From positions 4,650,001 through 4,714,000 of the forward strand of contig NZ_CP054139.1 of the NCBI RefSeq assembly GCF_013283875.1: a stretch of DNA of 64,000 nucleotides, written 5' to 3'. Positions 1 through 7,665 of the stretch are shown piece by piece. The DNA comes from Mucilaginibacter mali (lineage in GTDB: Bacteria > Bacteroidota > Bacteroidia > Sphingobacteriales > Sphingobacteriaceae). The position numbers were made by a program, and so were the translations under genes. Each line of letters opens with the position of its first letter. Position 1 is the stretch's first letter. Under the pieces are notes generated by a model. The model ran no database searches and was not told the DNA's origin. It worked only from the letters and a program-made list of their open reading frames with translations.

Positions 1-62
1 CAACCCTTTATCCACCCCCGGTAGCATAATTTTTTAGCTGTTAAAACCCAAACTTTACCCCC

Positions 63-581
63 ATGAACAATAAGTACCCTATTAAACAAGCGCTGGTGAC
101 GGGTATCGTTATCGGCGTATTTTCTATCACGGCATTCAGCATTGTTGATGGCCTTAACCATAGCAAAGGCTGGGGCTATAACCCGGCCAGCATTCGCGGT
201 ATTATCGGCCTGGTTGTTTTGGTGATATTGGGCGCAGGCATATACTCGGCCATGCAGGCTGTAAAACGCGGCAATAACGGAACATTAACCTATAAACAGG
301 CTTTCTTGTCGGGTTTGTTTACGGGTATAGTAACCGGCGTCATCACCGCAATTTGCGGTGCGGTTTATTGCACACTCATCAACCCCGGCTATGCCGCCTA
401 CATGGTGGCCGAAGGCAAAAAGGCGCTGGAAGCACAAGGGGCCTTAACTGATAATGCCGTAACGGCCCTGCAACAGCAATTCAGCACCGGCGGACAGGTA
501 GTGCAGGCGCTCATCGGTCAAACGGTTTGCGGCGCTGTTATCTCGGCTATTATGAGCATATTTACACGCACAAAAAAATAA
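63..581 (+). CDS. DUF4199 family membrane protein
   Basis: This 172-residue protein has about four hydrophobic segments (roughly residues 10-30, 45-65, 82-108 and 145-168) and matches in style the DUF4199 family of small Bacteroidota inner-membrane proteins of unknown function. The start is the only ATG in frame after the upstream leader. It is followed 6 bp later by a YdeI-like gene on the same strand, so the two may be co-transcribed. A second, divergent DUF4199 protein lies at 26601-27008. Family assignment is from the overall pattern of glycine-rich membrane helices and is fairly safe; the function is unknown. Confidence 0.75.
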   Translation: MNNKYPIKQALVTGIVIGVFSITAFSIVDGLNHSKGWGYNPASIRGIIGLVVLVILGAGIYSAMQAVKRGNNGTLTYKQAFLSGLFTGIVTGVITAICGAVYCTLINPGYAAYMVAEGKKALEAQGALTDNAVTALQQQFSTGGQVVQALIGQTVCGAVISAIMSIFTRTKK

Positions 582-587
582 TACCCC

Positions 588-809
588 ATGCTTAAAAAAG
601 GAGAACATATTGAAGGTACCCCTGCAGAACTACAGGTCCTGTTAGACCAGGATGCCGAAGCGAACACGTTTTTCGAAAGCCTGTCCAAATCGTACCGACA
701 GGGCTATTGCGATTGGGTAGGCTCGGCCAAGCAGGAGGATACCCGCAAGGTACGCGCCGGCAAGGCGTTGATTATGCTGCAAAATAAGCAGAAGACGTTG
801 AAGACCTGA
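588..809 (+). CDS. Short YdeI/OmpD-associated family protein
   Basis: This 73-residue protein carries the helical module typical of the C-terminus of YdeI/OmpD-associated proteins (PF13376): a Phe-Phe-x-x-Leu-x-x-x-x-(R/Q)-x-x-Tyr-x-x-Trp pattern followed by 'KQEDTRKVRAGKALIML' (about residues 49-65). Full YdeI proteins are usually two to three times longer, so this is a stand-alone version of the last domain. The family has been linked to stress or bacteriocin tolerance, but the activity is not known. It starts 6 bp after the DUF4199 gene and probably shares its promoter. Confidence 0.65.
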   Translation: MLKKGEHIEGTPAELQVLLDQDAEANTFFESLSKSYRQGYCDWVGSAKQEDTRKVRAGKALIMLQNKQKTLKT

Positions 810-908
810 CCGCTGATTTTAAGGTGATTTTTTGATTTCGCTGATACTTTAATCAGTAATAATAATTTTTTCCCCCGAGGCCTGTGTCATCACAAGCCTT
901 TTGCATTT

Positions 909-1025
909 CCGCGTTAGGGATTGCAGTGGAAAGCCCACAGCCGCTAAAGGGAAGCGGGTTGGCCACGGCGAGGACTTGGAACGGATAGCCCGGCCGCAGG
1001 CAACGCCCTAAATATCCGGAACCGG
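909..1025. repeat. Dispersed intergenic repeat R4, copy 1
   Basis: This stretch and 20794-20891 share a left box (GCGTTAGGGAT then GCAG-YGGA) and a right box (TAGCCCGGCCGCAGG, here beginning about 985, then CAACGCC), with a middle that differs in length and sequence. In the second copy the base pair before AGCCC differs, so the shared right core is AGCCCGGCCGCAGGCAACGCC by position. Conserved ends around a variable middle suggest a mobile or structured non-coding element, not a gene. It abuts the 3' end of the decayed gene at 1008-1314 and even supplies its last few codons. Confidence 0.6.
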
Positions 1026-1314
1026 CCAGTTGAAATAATCGCTGTAGCCTATTGGATACCAAATACCCCTTGCTGCTGGCGGAGCCCCTATATTAAGTAA
1101 AACATGCCCTGCTTCTAAAGTTGAAACATCCACATTTTCTATTAGCTTTTTTAATTGGTGCAACAAGTTTGCCTGAAAATACCTTTTGTTGTAACAGGTG
1201 GATAGCATCGTCAAAATTGTATGCAGTTAGGCCACATCCCATCGCCAGTCCTATCGGCAATTCGCTGTAGGTTTTGTATTCAAACTCAAACCAGTACCTT
1301 GTCAGTTCCATCAC
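1008..1314 (-). pseudogene. Frameshifted hypothetical protein gene
   Basis: Two overlapping minus-strand frames join into one plausible protein. The first encodes residues such as YWFEFEYKTY, LPIGLAMGCGLTAYNFDDAI and HLLQQKVF. After a run of six A residues (plus-strand T run around 1147-1152) the second frame continues with LIENVDVSTLEAGHVLLNIG and RGIWYPIGYSDYF. Removing one base from the A run would give an uninterrupted product of about 100 residues. The pattern resembles an uncharacterised family of about 100 residues seen in Bacteroidota and other phyla. It is either a pseudogene or a homopolymer sequencing error. Its last codons lie inside repeat R4, which may have replaced the native 3' end. 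Confidence 0.6.
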
Positions 1315-1393
1315 CTTGCTGCAATTTCCTATTCAATTTGTACAACCAATATAACAAAACTATACCTTTGATTATATTTTGATATACAGAACT

Positions 1394-1708
1394 ATGAAAG
1401 AAATATCGGTACAGGACCTGAAACAGAAATTAGATAGCGGCGAAGACTTCCAGCTGGTGGATGTGCGCGAAGATTTTGAGTACGAAATGTCGAACCTGGG
1501 CGGCACGCTGATCCCGCTGGGCGGCATATTGATCGAGACCGAAAAGATAGCTACAGACAAACCCGTAGTGGTAATGTGCCGCAGCGGCAAGCGCAGCGCA
1601 GTGGCCATTATGCAGTTAGAATCGCAGGGCTTTGTCAATTTATATAACCTGCAGGGTGGCATTACCGCCTGGGCGCAGGAAATTGACCCGTCATTACAAG
1701 TTTATTAA
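1394..1708 (+). CDS. Rhodanese-like sulfurtransferase domain protein
   Basis: This single-domain rhodanese (104 residues from the ATG at 1394) has the CDC25/GlpE-like fold signature: 'LVDVREDFEY' near residues 21-30 and the active-site loop CRSGKRS with the catalytic cysteine at about residue 62. Such proteins accept and pass on persulfide sulfur in the cytoplasm. An upstream TTG at 1379 would add five residues, but the ATG fits the family start better. The next gene begins 3 bp after the stop, so the pair is probably an operon. Stand-alone rhodaneses are common and the sulfur acceptor cannot be inferred here. Confidence 0.88.
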   Translation: MKEISVQDLKQKLDSGEDFQLVDVREDFEYEMSNLGGTLIPLGGILIETEKIATDKPVVVMCRSGKRSAVAIMQLESQGFVNLYNLQGGITAWAQEIDPSLQVY

Positions 1709-1711
1709 GCC

Positions 1712-1894
1712 ATGGCACTTAAATTGTTTTTAAATGTGCTGTACACCATCGGCATATTTGTGTGCGCGGCTATTGTTTACTGGGCATTCCCGTTGCAACG
1801 GTACGAGTTTGTGATAGGTGGCGTGTTTGTTGCCGGCCTGTTCATTATTTTGAAGATAAAGCTGCTAAAGGAGTTGAGAACGCCTAAAAAGTAA
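1712..1894 (+). CDS. Small two-helix membrane protein (DUF6358-like)
   Basis: This 60-residue protein has two hydrophobic helices (about residues 4-24 and 31-49) and a lysine-rich C-terminal tail. It resembles a small Sphingobacteriaceae membrane family that I recall as DUF6358, but that name is from memory. It starts 3 bp after the rhodanese stop, which suggests translational coupling. No catalytic residues are visible. The function is unknown. Confidence 0.6.
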   Translation: MALKLFLNVLYTIGIFVCAAIVYWAFPLQRYEFVIGGVFVAGLFIILKIKLLKELRTPKK

Positions 1895-2009
1895 CCTCGA
1901 AATCAACCTGTATGCGACCCAGTTGCTTTAGATCTGTTTCCAAGTATCAAAGGGGAGAAGACGGCAAGCGCACTTCTATAATATTGTTGGATAAACAGAT
2001 TTAAAGTCA

Positions 2010-2576
2010 ATGGCCAAGCAAAGCGAAGATTTTGTACCACAAGCTATCAATTATGTAAAAAGCATAAGTAAGGAAAGGGTAGTTTATCTTAAACATGATT
2101 GGACTAACTATTTTGAGTGGGGCTTTGCTGTGATTTTTACCGCTATAATTATCGATGCTGCTATTGAATCATTTTCAGTAGTAGGATATCCTTTTGTTGC
2201 CTTCTCAGCTATTTTCAGTTTATTATTATTAACTAATTTATATTATCAAAACAAATTAGTTAAAGTAGATGGCGTTGGTTTATTGTGGAATAAGGAGGAT
2301 GGGATGAAAACACTACGTGAGTTTTATGATGATTTGACTTTTGATGCCAGCGTTGAAAATATAATAAGAGACATTAAATTAAACGAAGGATTTAAAAATG
2401 GCCGGGATATCGTTGTTTTATTAGATGATAAAACTGTCTATTTTCATAAGTCTACTTTCGGAAGAGGTAATTCCCCATCCTCTTTTTTTGGTATAATCAA
2501 TTATCTCAAATGCAAAAAAATCGCTGAGCGCTTCCAAGACATCCAACAAAATTACAAACAAGAATTACCCTCATGA
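2010..2576 (+). CDS. Unknown protein with two membrane helices
   Basis: I do not recognise this 188-residue protein. A polar N-terminus (residues 1-30) is followed by two adjacent hydrophobic segments (about 32-52 and 57-78), then a soluble C-terminal domain of about 110 residues with 'GRDIVVLLDDKTVYFHKSTF' near 131-150. The layout of two helices followed by a small beta-rich domain suggests a membrane-anchored cytoplasmic domain. The gene is visibly more AT-rich than its neighbours. Its stop overlaps the ATG of the VOC gene by 4 bp (ATGA), so the two are probably translationally coupled. Confidence 0.6.
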   Translation: MAKQSEDFVPQAINYVKSISKERVVYLKHDWTNYFEWGFAVIFTAIIIDAAIESFSVVGYPFVAFSAIFSLLLLTNLYYQNKLVKVDGVGLLWNKEDGMKTLREFYDDLTFDASVENIIRDIKLNEGFKNGRDIVVLLDDKTVYFHKSTFGRGNSPSSFFGIINYLKCKKIAERFQDIQQNYKQELPS

Positions 2577-3001
2577 GCACCCTCACCCCATTCCACATAG
2601 CCATACCTGCTTACGACCTGGAAGCCTCGCGCCGTTTTTACCGCGAGGTGCTGGGTTGCAGCGAGGGCCGCAGCGATACGCACTGGACCGACTTTAACCT
2701 GTACGGCCATCAACTGGTGATCCACTACAAACCCAGGCCCGAAAACGAACCCGTGCACCACCACAACCCGGTTGACGGCCATGATGTGCCCATCCCCCAT
2801 TACGGCGTGGTGTTAACCTGGGAAGTATGGCACGAGCTGGAAGCCAAACTACGGTCGCTTGATATTAAATTTGTGATAGAACCCGGCATTCGCTTTAAAG
2901 GCAAGCCGGGCGAACAGGCCACCATGTTCTTCTTCGATCCATCGGGCAACGCGCTGGAATTTAAGGCGTTTAGGGATATAGGGCAGTTGTTTGCGGTATA
3001 A
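2573..3001 (+). CDS. VOC family protein (glyoxalase/dioxygenase fold)
   Basis: The 142-residue protein has the paired beta-alpha-beta-beta-beta layout of the vicinal oxygen chelate superfamily: 'HIAIPAYDLEASRRFYREVL' at residues 8-27, a candidate ligand histidine at residue 8, and 'DPSGNALEFKAF' near the C-terminus with the usual metal-ligand glutamate. Members include glyoxalases, extradiol dioxygenases and drug-binding proteins, and the substrate cannot be told from sequence. The segment 'HHHNPVDGHDVPIPHYGVV' is histidine-rich. It overlaps the preceding gene by 4 bp. Confidence 0.85.
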   Translation: MSTLTPFHIAIPAYDLEASRRFYREVLGCSEGRSDTHWTDFNLYGHQLVIHYKPRPENEPVHHHNPVDGHDVPIPHYGVVLTWEVWHELEAKLRSLDIKFVIEPGIRFKGKPGEQATMFFFDPSGNALEFKAFRDIGQLFAV

Positions 3002-3019
3002 ACCCTGTCTCTTTTAAAG

Positions 3020-3039
3020 TTCCCTCCCTTGGGAGGGAA
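3020..3039. repeat. Perfect GC-rich palindrome downstream of VOC gene
   Basis: TTCCCTCCC and GGGAGGGAA form a perfect 9-bp inverted repeat around a TT spacer. It lies 18 bp after the VOC stop and has no strong T-tract, so it is not a classical terminator. The same TTCCCTCC/GGAGGGAA ends flank the longer inverted repeat at 12810-12925, so this is probably a minimal relic of that family. Confidence 0.5.
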
Positions 3040-3130
3040 TTATTAGCAGATATCCCCACACAAATAGTATTAACCCTACTTAAACCCTCTGCTATTTCAT
3101 AGCTTTGAGTAATAAGCTTTACCCATAGCT

Positions 3131-3976
3131 ATGAAAAAACTGTCTTGCAAAATATTAGCGTTACTCATCACCTTAACCATCCCTGCACTCACTCACGCCC
3201 AATCCCCGGTGCAAATGGTGTACAAAACCATCGATACCACTAAACTCACCCTCAATATCTACTATCCGCCAAACTATAAAAAGGGAGAAGTAAGGCCAGC
3301 TATTGTGCTGTTCTTCGGCGGCGGATGGATAAACGGAACCGTGAAGCAGATGGAACCACAGGCCAAACACTTTACCGAAACCGATGGCATGATCGCCATC
3401 ACCGCCGATTATCGGGTGGCCAGCCGACAAAAGACTACACCATTTGATGCTGTACGCGATGCCAAATCGGCCATCAGGTTTGTGCGCAGTAGAGCTGCCG
3501 AATTAGGCATCGACCCTATGCATTTAGCAGCCGGAGGTGGCTCGACAGGGGGGCATATCGCCGCCGCGGCCGATCTGACCGAACTGGAGGAACCGAACGA
3601 AGATAAAACCGTAAGCGCCCGCCCCGATGCGCTGGTGCTATTTAACCCGGTGTTTAACAACGGCCCCGATAATTACGGCTACGAGCGCATTGGCAACCGC
3701 TACCTGGAGATCTCGCCCTTCCATAACATTAAAAAAGGAGCTGCCCCCACCATCGCTTTCTTCGGTACAAAGGATAAATACGTACCCGTTGGTACCGCCG
3801 AAATGTATAAACAGGTAATGGAAGCCAACGGCAGCCGCTGCGACTTGTTTTTTTATGAAGACCAAAATCACGGCTTTTTTAACTACAAAGCCGGTACCGA
3901 TAACAAATACTTTAACCTCACGATGCAGGAGGCGGATAAGTTTCTGAAATCATTAGGGTACGTAATGAAGCCTTAA
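3131..3976 (+). CDS. Secreted alpha/beta hydrolase (esterase/lipase-like)
   Basis: The 281-residue protein begins with a signal peptide (residues 1-23, cleavage probably after THA). It has the hormone-sensitive-lipase-like layout: an oxyanion-hole motif FGGGW (62-66, a variant of HGGG), a nucleophile elbow GGSTGGH with serine near 138, an acid in 'FGTKDKYVP' (Asp near 215) and the catalytic histidine in 'DQNHGFF' (about 247). It probably hydrolyses an ester or acetyl group of a plant-derived or cell-surface substrate in the periplasm. The stop codon overlaps that of the convergent DUF885 gene by 4 bp. Confidence 0.85.
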   Translation: MKKLSCKILALLITLTIPALTHAQSPVQMVYKTIDTTKLTLNIYYPPNYKKGEVRPAIVLFFGGGWINGTVKQMEPQAKHFTETDGMIAITADYRVASRQKTTPFDAVRDAKSAIRFVRSRAAELGIDPMHLAAGGGSTGGHIAAAADLTELEEPNEDKTVSARPDALVLFNPVFNNGPDNYGYERIGNRYLEISPFHNIKKGAAPTIAFFGTKDKYVPVGTAEMYKQVMEANGSRCDLFFYEDQNHGFFNYKAGTDNKYFNLTMQEADKFLKSLGYVMKP

Positions 3977-5265
3977 TCGCGCAATACATTTTCGCGCACC
4001 AAAAACAGGGGTAGCGATCCCTGGTTCAGTACGCGGTTGTGAAAGTCGCGGATATTAAACTTACCGCCTTGCTTTTGCTGTAACTCCTGCTTCCATTGCA
4101 TAATTTGCACCGCGCCATATTTGTAGGTGATGCATTGCGCGGGCCAGCGCTTTACTCTGGCTATCTCGCGCATGGCAATATCATCCTGGTTTTTGATATT
4201 CTTCTTCCAGAAGGCAAGGGCCTGCTCGTCGGTCCAGCCGTAGTAGTTGAGGCCGATATCCATAGGCACCCGCACCGAACGCACGATATCCCACTCCCAT
4301 TTACCCAGTTCGGCATAAGGAGTTTGATACACGCCAAGATCTTTGCCCAATTCTTCAGCGTAGGCACCCCAGCCCTCAGCAAAGCCGATATAATCGAACA
4401 GGGCCTGTATCTTCGATTTCTTTACCGCGGCATCTATCCGGGTTTGGTAATGATGCCCGGGCACGGCTTCGTGAATAAACAGCCAGTCGAACTGCCGGCG
4501 GTTATACGGTTTATCGAACAGGTTATAATAAAAGGTATTGCTGTTATAATAGCCCGGCGTTTGGGCCAGCGCCTCTGCCGAGCCGCGCTCAATTTTTAGG
4601 GCGGGGATCTGGTGAGGCGTAAACACCTTATCCATATTACCGTTGATGATGCGCTCCACCCGCTCAAACGAGTCCTGCACGGCTTTGGCATCGGTAATAA
4701 AAAAGCCCGGGCTGTTCAGGTATTTGTAAAAAGCATCCTCGCCCATTCCGCTTTGCTTTTGGATGGCTTGGATATGCTGCTGTACCCGTTTCACTTCGGC
4801 CAGGCCAAACTGATAGATCTGGTCGGGCGTAATATCGGCGCTTAGCCATCGGCGTAATAAGTAAGTGTACCAGGCTTTACCGTTGGGGACGCTTAGGATA
4901 CCCTTGTCTGATATTTCGGCAGGTTTATTGGCTGCCCATTGTTTTTCTAAAGACAATCGCTCCAGGTTCATCCCGGTTTCAAAGGCGATAAGCTGGTAAT
5001 CCAGTTTTTGGCCCGGGGATAATTGGTTTACATTGTACGCTTTTAGGCCGGTTTTGATACCCTCGAAAAAGGTGATCTGCTTTTGAATATTGGCTGCCGG
5101 TTGTATCTTTTTGAAACCTTCCACATAACTCAGCTCCAGTTGCGGCAGGCGGAGTGCCTGGTAACCATCGGCAAATTTATCGGCAAACTGGCTAAATGTG
5201 GCTTGCTGTGCCATGCCAGCGAAAGGCAGCAGGCAGATAGCTACGATGTAGAAAAAGGTCTTCAT
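3973..5265 (-). CDS. DUF885 family exported metalloprotein
   Basis: This 430-residue protein has a signal peptide (1-20, ending in AMAQ) and the diagnostic HExxPGHH motif (HEAVPGHHYQ near residues 265-274). This is the zinc-site signature of DUF885, a family related to M32-like metallopeptidases. Family members are usually 550-600 residues long, so this is a short form that lacks part of the N-terminal region. The C-terminal 'REIARVKRWPAQCITYKYG' region is present, so the core looks intact. The likely role is periplasmic peptide processing; the substrate is unknown. It is convergent with the esterase gene. Confidence 0.85.
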   Translation of the reverse strand: MKTFFYIVAICLLPFAGMAQQATFSQFADKFADGYQALRLPQLELSYVEGFKKIQPAANIQKQITFFEGIKTGLKAYNVNQLSPGQKLDYQLIAFETGMNLERLSLEKQWAANKPAEISDKGILSVPNGKAWYTYLLRRWLSADITPDQIYQFGLAEVKRVQQHIQAIQKQSGMGEDAFYKYLNSPGFFITDAKAVQDSFERVERIINGNMDKVFTPHQIPALKIERGSAEALAQTPGYYNSNTFYYNLFDKPYNRRQFDWLFIHEAVPGHHYQTRIDAAVKKSKIQALFDYIGFAEGWGAYAEELGKDLGVYQTPYAELGKWEWDIVRSVRVPMDIGLNYYGWTDEQALAFWKKNIKNQDDIAMREIARVKRWPAQCITYKYGAVQIMQWKQELQQKQGGKFNIRDFHNRVLNQGSLPLFLVRENVLRD

Positions 5266-5328
5266 ATCTTTTTAGAATAGATGCAGCCAAGCTTGTTACG
5301 ATGACTTAAAGATACGAAGCCGAAATAT

Positions 5329-5359
5329 GCGAAAATCACCCTTTTGGGGTGATTTTCGC
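5329..5359 (-). terminator. Intrinsic terminator-like hairpin after aldo/keto reductase
   Basis: GCGAAAATCACCC and GGGTGATTTTCGC form a perfect 13-bp stem with a 5-nt loop. It begins 6 bp downstream of the minus-strand aldo/keto reductase stop. The T-rich part is inside the stem instead of following it, so termination efficiency is uncertain. Confidence 0.6.
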
Positions 5360-5365
5360 TAAACT

Positions 5366-6355
5366 TTATCGGTTCACCATATTCATACCTGCCGCGGTAT
5401 AACGGGGGCCGGTATTAGGATATTTTTTCAGCAGGTTATCCAGGTCGTTCAAATCGGTTTCCGTTAATACCACATTTACCGATTGCGCATTTTCCATCAG
5501 GTATTTGCGCTTTTTGGTGCCGGGGATAGGGATAATCCCATCGCCCTGTGCCAATACCCAGGCCAGCGCTAACTGTGCCGGTGTGCAACCCTTATCGTGC
5601 GCCAGGGCGGCAAAAGCTGCTGCCAATTTGGTATTGTTTTCATAATAATCGCCGCTGAAGCGGGGGATGGTATGCCTGAAGTCGTTCGACTTTAAAGTGT
5701 TCGGATCATCAGGCAAAGTGGCGCTAAATAAACCACGCGACAGCGGACTAAATGGCACAAAGCCAATACCCAGCTCCTTACAGGTGGGGATGATCTCTGC
5801 TTCCGGGTCGCGCGTTAGCAATGAATATTCGCTTTGCAAAGCGGCAATTGGGTGTACTTTAACCGCCTTGTGAAGGGTCGCTGCCGATGCTTCGGATAAA
5901 CCAAGGTAGCGTACCTTGCCTTCTTTAACCAATTGGGCCATGGCGCCTACCATTTCTTCAACGGGCACGTTCGGATCGATACGATGGGCGTAATACAGGT
6001 CTATCACGTCTACGTTCAGGCGCTTCAGGCTGCCCTCTACCGCTTTGCGCATGTAAGCCGGCGAAGCATCAAACCCACGTGGCGTGGTTGCCGTTTCGGG
6101 CACAAAGCCAAATTTGGTGGCGATAAAGATCTTATCGCGGTTTGGCGCCAATACCCTGGCTATCAACTCTTCGTTAATATACGGGCCATAAATATCGGCC
6201 GTATCCCAAAAGTTAATACCCAGTTCAATAGCCAGGTTCAGAACCTCTATCGATTCGGCATCATCCGGCACGCCATAGCCGTGCGACATGCCCATGCAGC
6301 CTAAGCCAATGGCCGATAATTTTTCACCGGTGTTTCCTAATTCTCTGTATTTCAT
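5366..6355 (-). CDS. Aldo/keto reductase
   Basis: The 329-residue protein is a full-length NADPH-dependent aldo/keto reductase of the YajO/AKR13 type. The catalytic tetrad is visible: Asp51 and Tyr56 in 'DTADIYG', Lys81 in 'IATKFGF' and His125 in 'YYAHRID'. The C-terminal 'IIPIPGTKKRKYLMENA' is the cofactor-binding region. It reduces aldehydes or ketones in the cytoplasm; the true substrate is unknown. It is followed by a hairpin terminator, and a large inverted repeat sits just upstream of its start. Confidence 0.92.
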   Translation of the reverse strand: MKYRELGNTGEKLSAIGLGCMGMSHGYGVPDDAESIEVLNLAIELGINFWDTADIYGPYINEELIARVLAPNRDKIFIATKFGFVPETATTPRGFDASPAYMRKAVEGSLKRLNVDVIDLYYAHRIDPNVPVEEMVGAMAQLVKEGKVRYLGLSEASAATLHKAVKVHPIAALQSEYSLLTRDPEAEIIPTCKELGIGFVPFSPLSRGLFSATLPDDPNTLKSNDFRHTIPRFSGDYYENNTKLAAAFAALAHDKGCTPAQLALAWVLAQGDGIIPIPGTKKRKYLMENAQSVNVVLTETDLNDLDNLLKKYPNTGPRYTAAGMNMVNR

Positions 6356-6360
6356 TGGTA

Positions 6361-6449
6361 GTTCATGGTTGATGGTTCATAGATCATAGTTATCTGCATT
6401 AAGAATAACGCACGCTCCGGCTATGATCCATGAACTATTAACCATGAAC
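6361..6449. repeat. 29-bp imperfect inverted repeat upstream of aldo/keto reductase
   Basis: The left arm 6361-6389 (beginning GTTCATGGTT) and the right arm 6421-6449 (ending AACCATGAAC) are complementary over 29 bp with three mismatches, separated by about 31 bp. It fills almost the whole gap between the PfkB kinase stop and the aldo/keto reductase start, so it could act as a terminator or attenuator between them. Repeats built from 'GTTCATGGTT' are common in Bacteroidota. Confidence 0.65.
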
Positions 6450-6462
6450 CCGCGTAGCGGTT

Positions 6463-7383
6463 TTACTCTACAATAGCAAATTGCGATAAACTGACAAACT
6501 GCTGTATACGGCCGGCAACTTCTTCTTTGCTCAGGTTCTTCAGTTTTTCGGTGCCAAACTTCTCCACGCAGAACGAGGCCAGCGCCGAGCCATAAATAAT
6601 GGCATTCTTCATGTTATTAAAGTTGATGGTGCCCACCTTTGCCAGGTAACCAATAAAGCCCCCAGCGAAGGTATCGCCTGCGCCGGTCGGGTCGAACACA
6701 TCGGCCAGTGGAAGGGCCGGTGCCGAGAAGATCAGGTCTTCGCTGAACAGCAGCGCGCCGTGCTCGCCTTTTTTAATGATGAGGTATTTAGGGCCCATCG
6801 TCAATATTTTACGCGCAGCCTTAACCAACGAATACTCTCCTGATAGCTGGCGTGCTTCGGCATCGTTAATGGTTAGTACGTCAACCAGTTTAATGGTTTC
6901 CAATAAGTCGTCCATGGCAATGTCCATCCAAAAGTTCATGGTGTCCATTACAATTAGCTTAGGGCGATTTTTAAGGCGTTTGATAACGGTTTGCTGTATC
7001 TGCGGGGTCAGGTTGCCCAGCATCAGGTATTCGCAATCCTGGTAGCTATCGGGGATGATCGGGTCGAAATCGGCCAGTACGTTCAGTTCGGTTACCAGCG
7101 TATCGCGGCTATTCATATCGTTATGGTACTTGCCGCTCCAAAAAAACGATTTCTCGCCTTTTTTCACCTGTAAGCCCTCGGTATCGATATTGTGCTTGTT
7201 AAAATCGGCGATCTCCTCCTGCGGAAAATCATCGCCAACAACAGCCACAATTTTTGTCTTATCGTAAAAGTACGATGCAGCCAAACCGGCGTAAGTAGCG
7301 GCGCCGCCAACAATTTTATCTGTTTTACCAAAGGGGGTCTCGATAGCGTCAAATGCCACAGTACCAATCACTAACAAACTCAT
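6463..7383 (-). CDS. PfkB family carbohydrate/nucleoside kinase
   Basis: From the ATG at 7383 the product is 306 residues. An upstream start at 7440 would add 19 residues but would run into the tRNA promoter, so the internal ATG is preferred. It has the ribokinase fold: 'VGGAATYAGLAASYF' near the N-terminus (PfkB signature 1 region) and 'DPTGAGDTFAGGFIGYL' (signature 2, with the catalytic Asp of GAGD). It transfers phosphate from ATP to a sugar, nucleoside or related alcohol; the substrate cannot be set. It is transcribed divergently from tRNA-Asn. Confidence 0.9.
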   Translation of the reverse strand: MSLLVIGTVAFDAIETPFGKTDKIVGGAATYAGLAASYFYDKTKIVAVVGDDFPQEEIADFNKHNIDTEGLQVKKGEKSFFWSGKYHNDMNSRDTLVTELNVLADFDPIIPDSYQDCEYLMLGNLTPQIQQTVIKRLKNRPKLIVMDTMNFWMDIAMDDLLETIKLVDVLTINDAEARQLSGEYSLVKAARKILTMGPKYLIIKKGEHGALLFSEDLIFSAPALPLADVFDPTGAGDTFAGGFIGYLAKVGTINFNNMKNAIIYGSALASFCVEKFGTEKLKNLSKEEVAGRIQQFVSLSQFAIVE

Positions 7384-7410
7384 GTAAAATATTTTTAAAT
7401 TTTTTTGATG

Positions 7411-7447
7411 CAAATATTGTGAAATTACATCAATAATCATACTTTTG
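7411..7447 (+). promoter_or_regulatory. Bacteroidota-type promoter for tRNA-Asn
   Basis: TACTTTTG at 7440-7447 matches the Bacteroidota -7 consensus TAxxTTTG. A TTTTTTG tract at 7411-7417 could serve as the -33 element, with a 22-bp spacer that is near the upper limit. The tRNA begins 23 bp after the -7 box, which fits a short precursor leader. Confidence 0.55.
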
Positions 7448-7469
7448 CACTCTCCAAACCGGAAAATAC

Positions 7470-7543
7470 TCCTGAGTAGCTCAGCCGGTTAGAGCATCTG
7501 ACTGTTAATCAGAGGGTCGCTGGTTCGAGCCCAGCCTCAGGAG
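7470..7543 (+). tRNA. tRNA-Asn (anticodon GTT)
   Basis: A complete cloverleaf can be drawn. The acceptor stem TCCTGAG (7470-7476) pairs with CTCAGGA (7536-7542), and G is the discriminator base. The D-arm includes GTAGCTCAG. The anticodon stem TCTGA/TCAGA encloses loop CTGTTAA with anticodon GTT at 7504-7506. The T-arm includes GGTTCGAGCCC. The CCA end is not encoded in full (CA follows). The product reads AAC/AAU codons. Confidence 0.97.
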
Positions 7544-7552
7544 CAGGAAATC

Positions 7553-7592
7553 AAAGGGTTGCACAAACAAAAAAGTGTAACCCTTTTTTATT
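7553..7592 (+). terminator. Intrinsic terminator of tRNA-Asn
   Basis: AAAGGGTTGCAC (from 7553) pairs with GTGTAACCCTTT (one G-T wobble) across a 10-nt A-rich loop and is followed by a T-tract. It begins 10 bp after the tRNA. Confidence 0.75.
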
Positions 7593-7665
7593 TCATAACA
7601 CTTTCAATGCACGACTATTTCTTTTTATAACTGAAAAGCACGCAGCCCCCCGGAGCAACCAAATA

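Noticed and set aside
853..1062. 69-codon reading frame on the minus strand across repeat R4
   Set aside because: It coincides with a dispersed non-coding repeat, and the second copy of the repeat has a different length in the middle, so the frame is not conserved.
1140..1160. Programmed ribosomal frameshift in the A6 run
   Set aside because: The shift needed is +1 with frame ATT AAA AAA G, which does not fit the classical -1 slippery heptamer; a pseudogene or sequencing error is simpler.
4096..4599. 167-codon frame on the plus strand inside the DUF885 gene
   Set aside because: It is a shadow of the well-supported minus-strand gene with the HExxPGHH motif; its sequence has no domain features.
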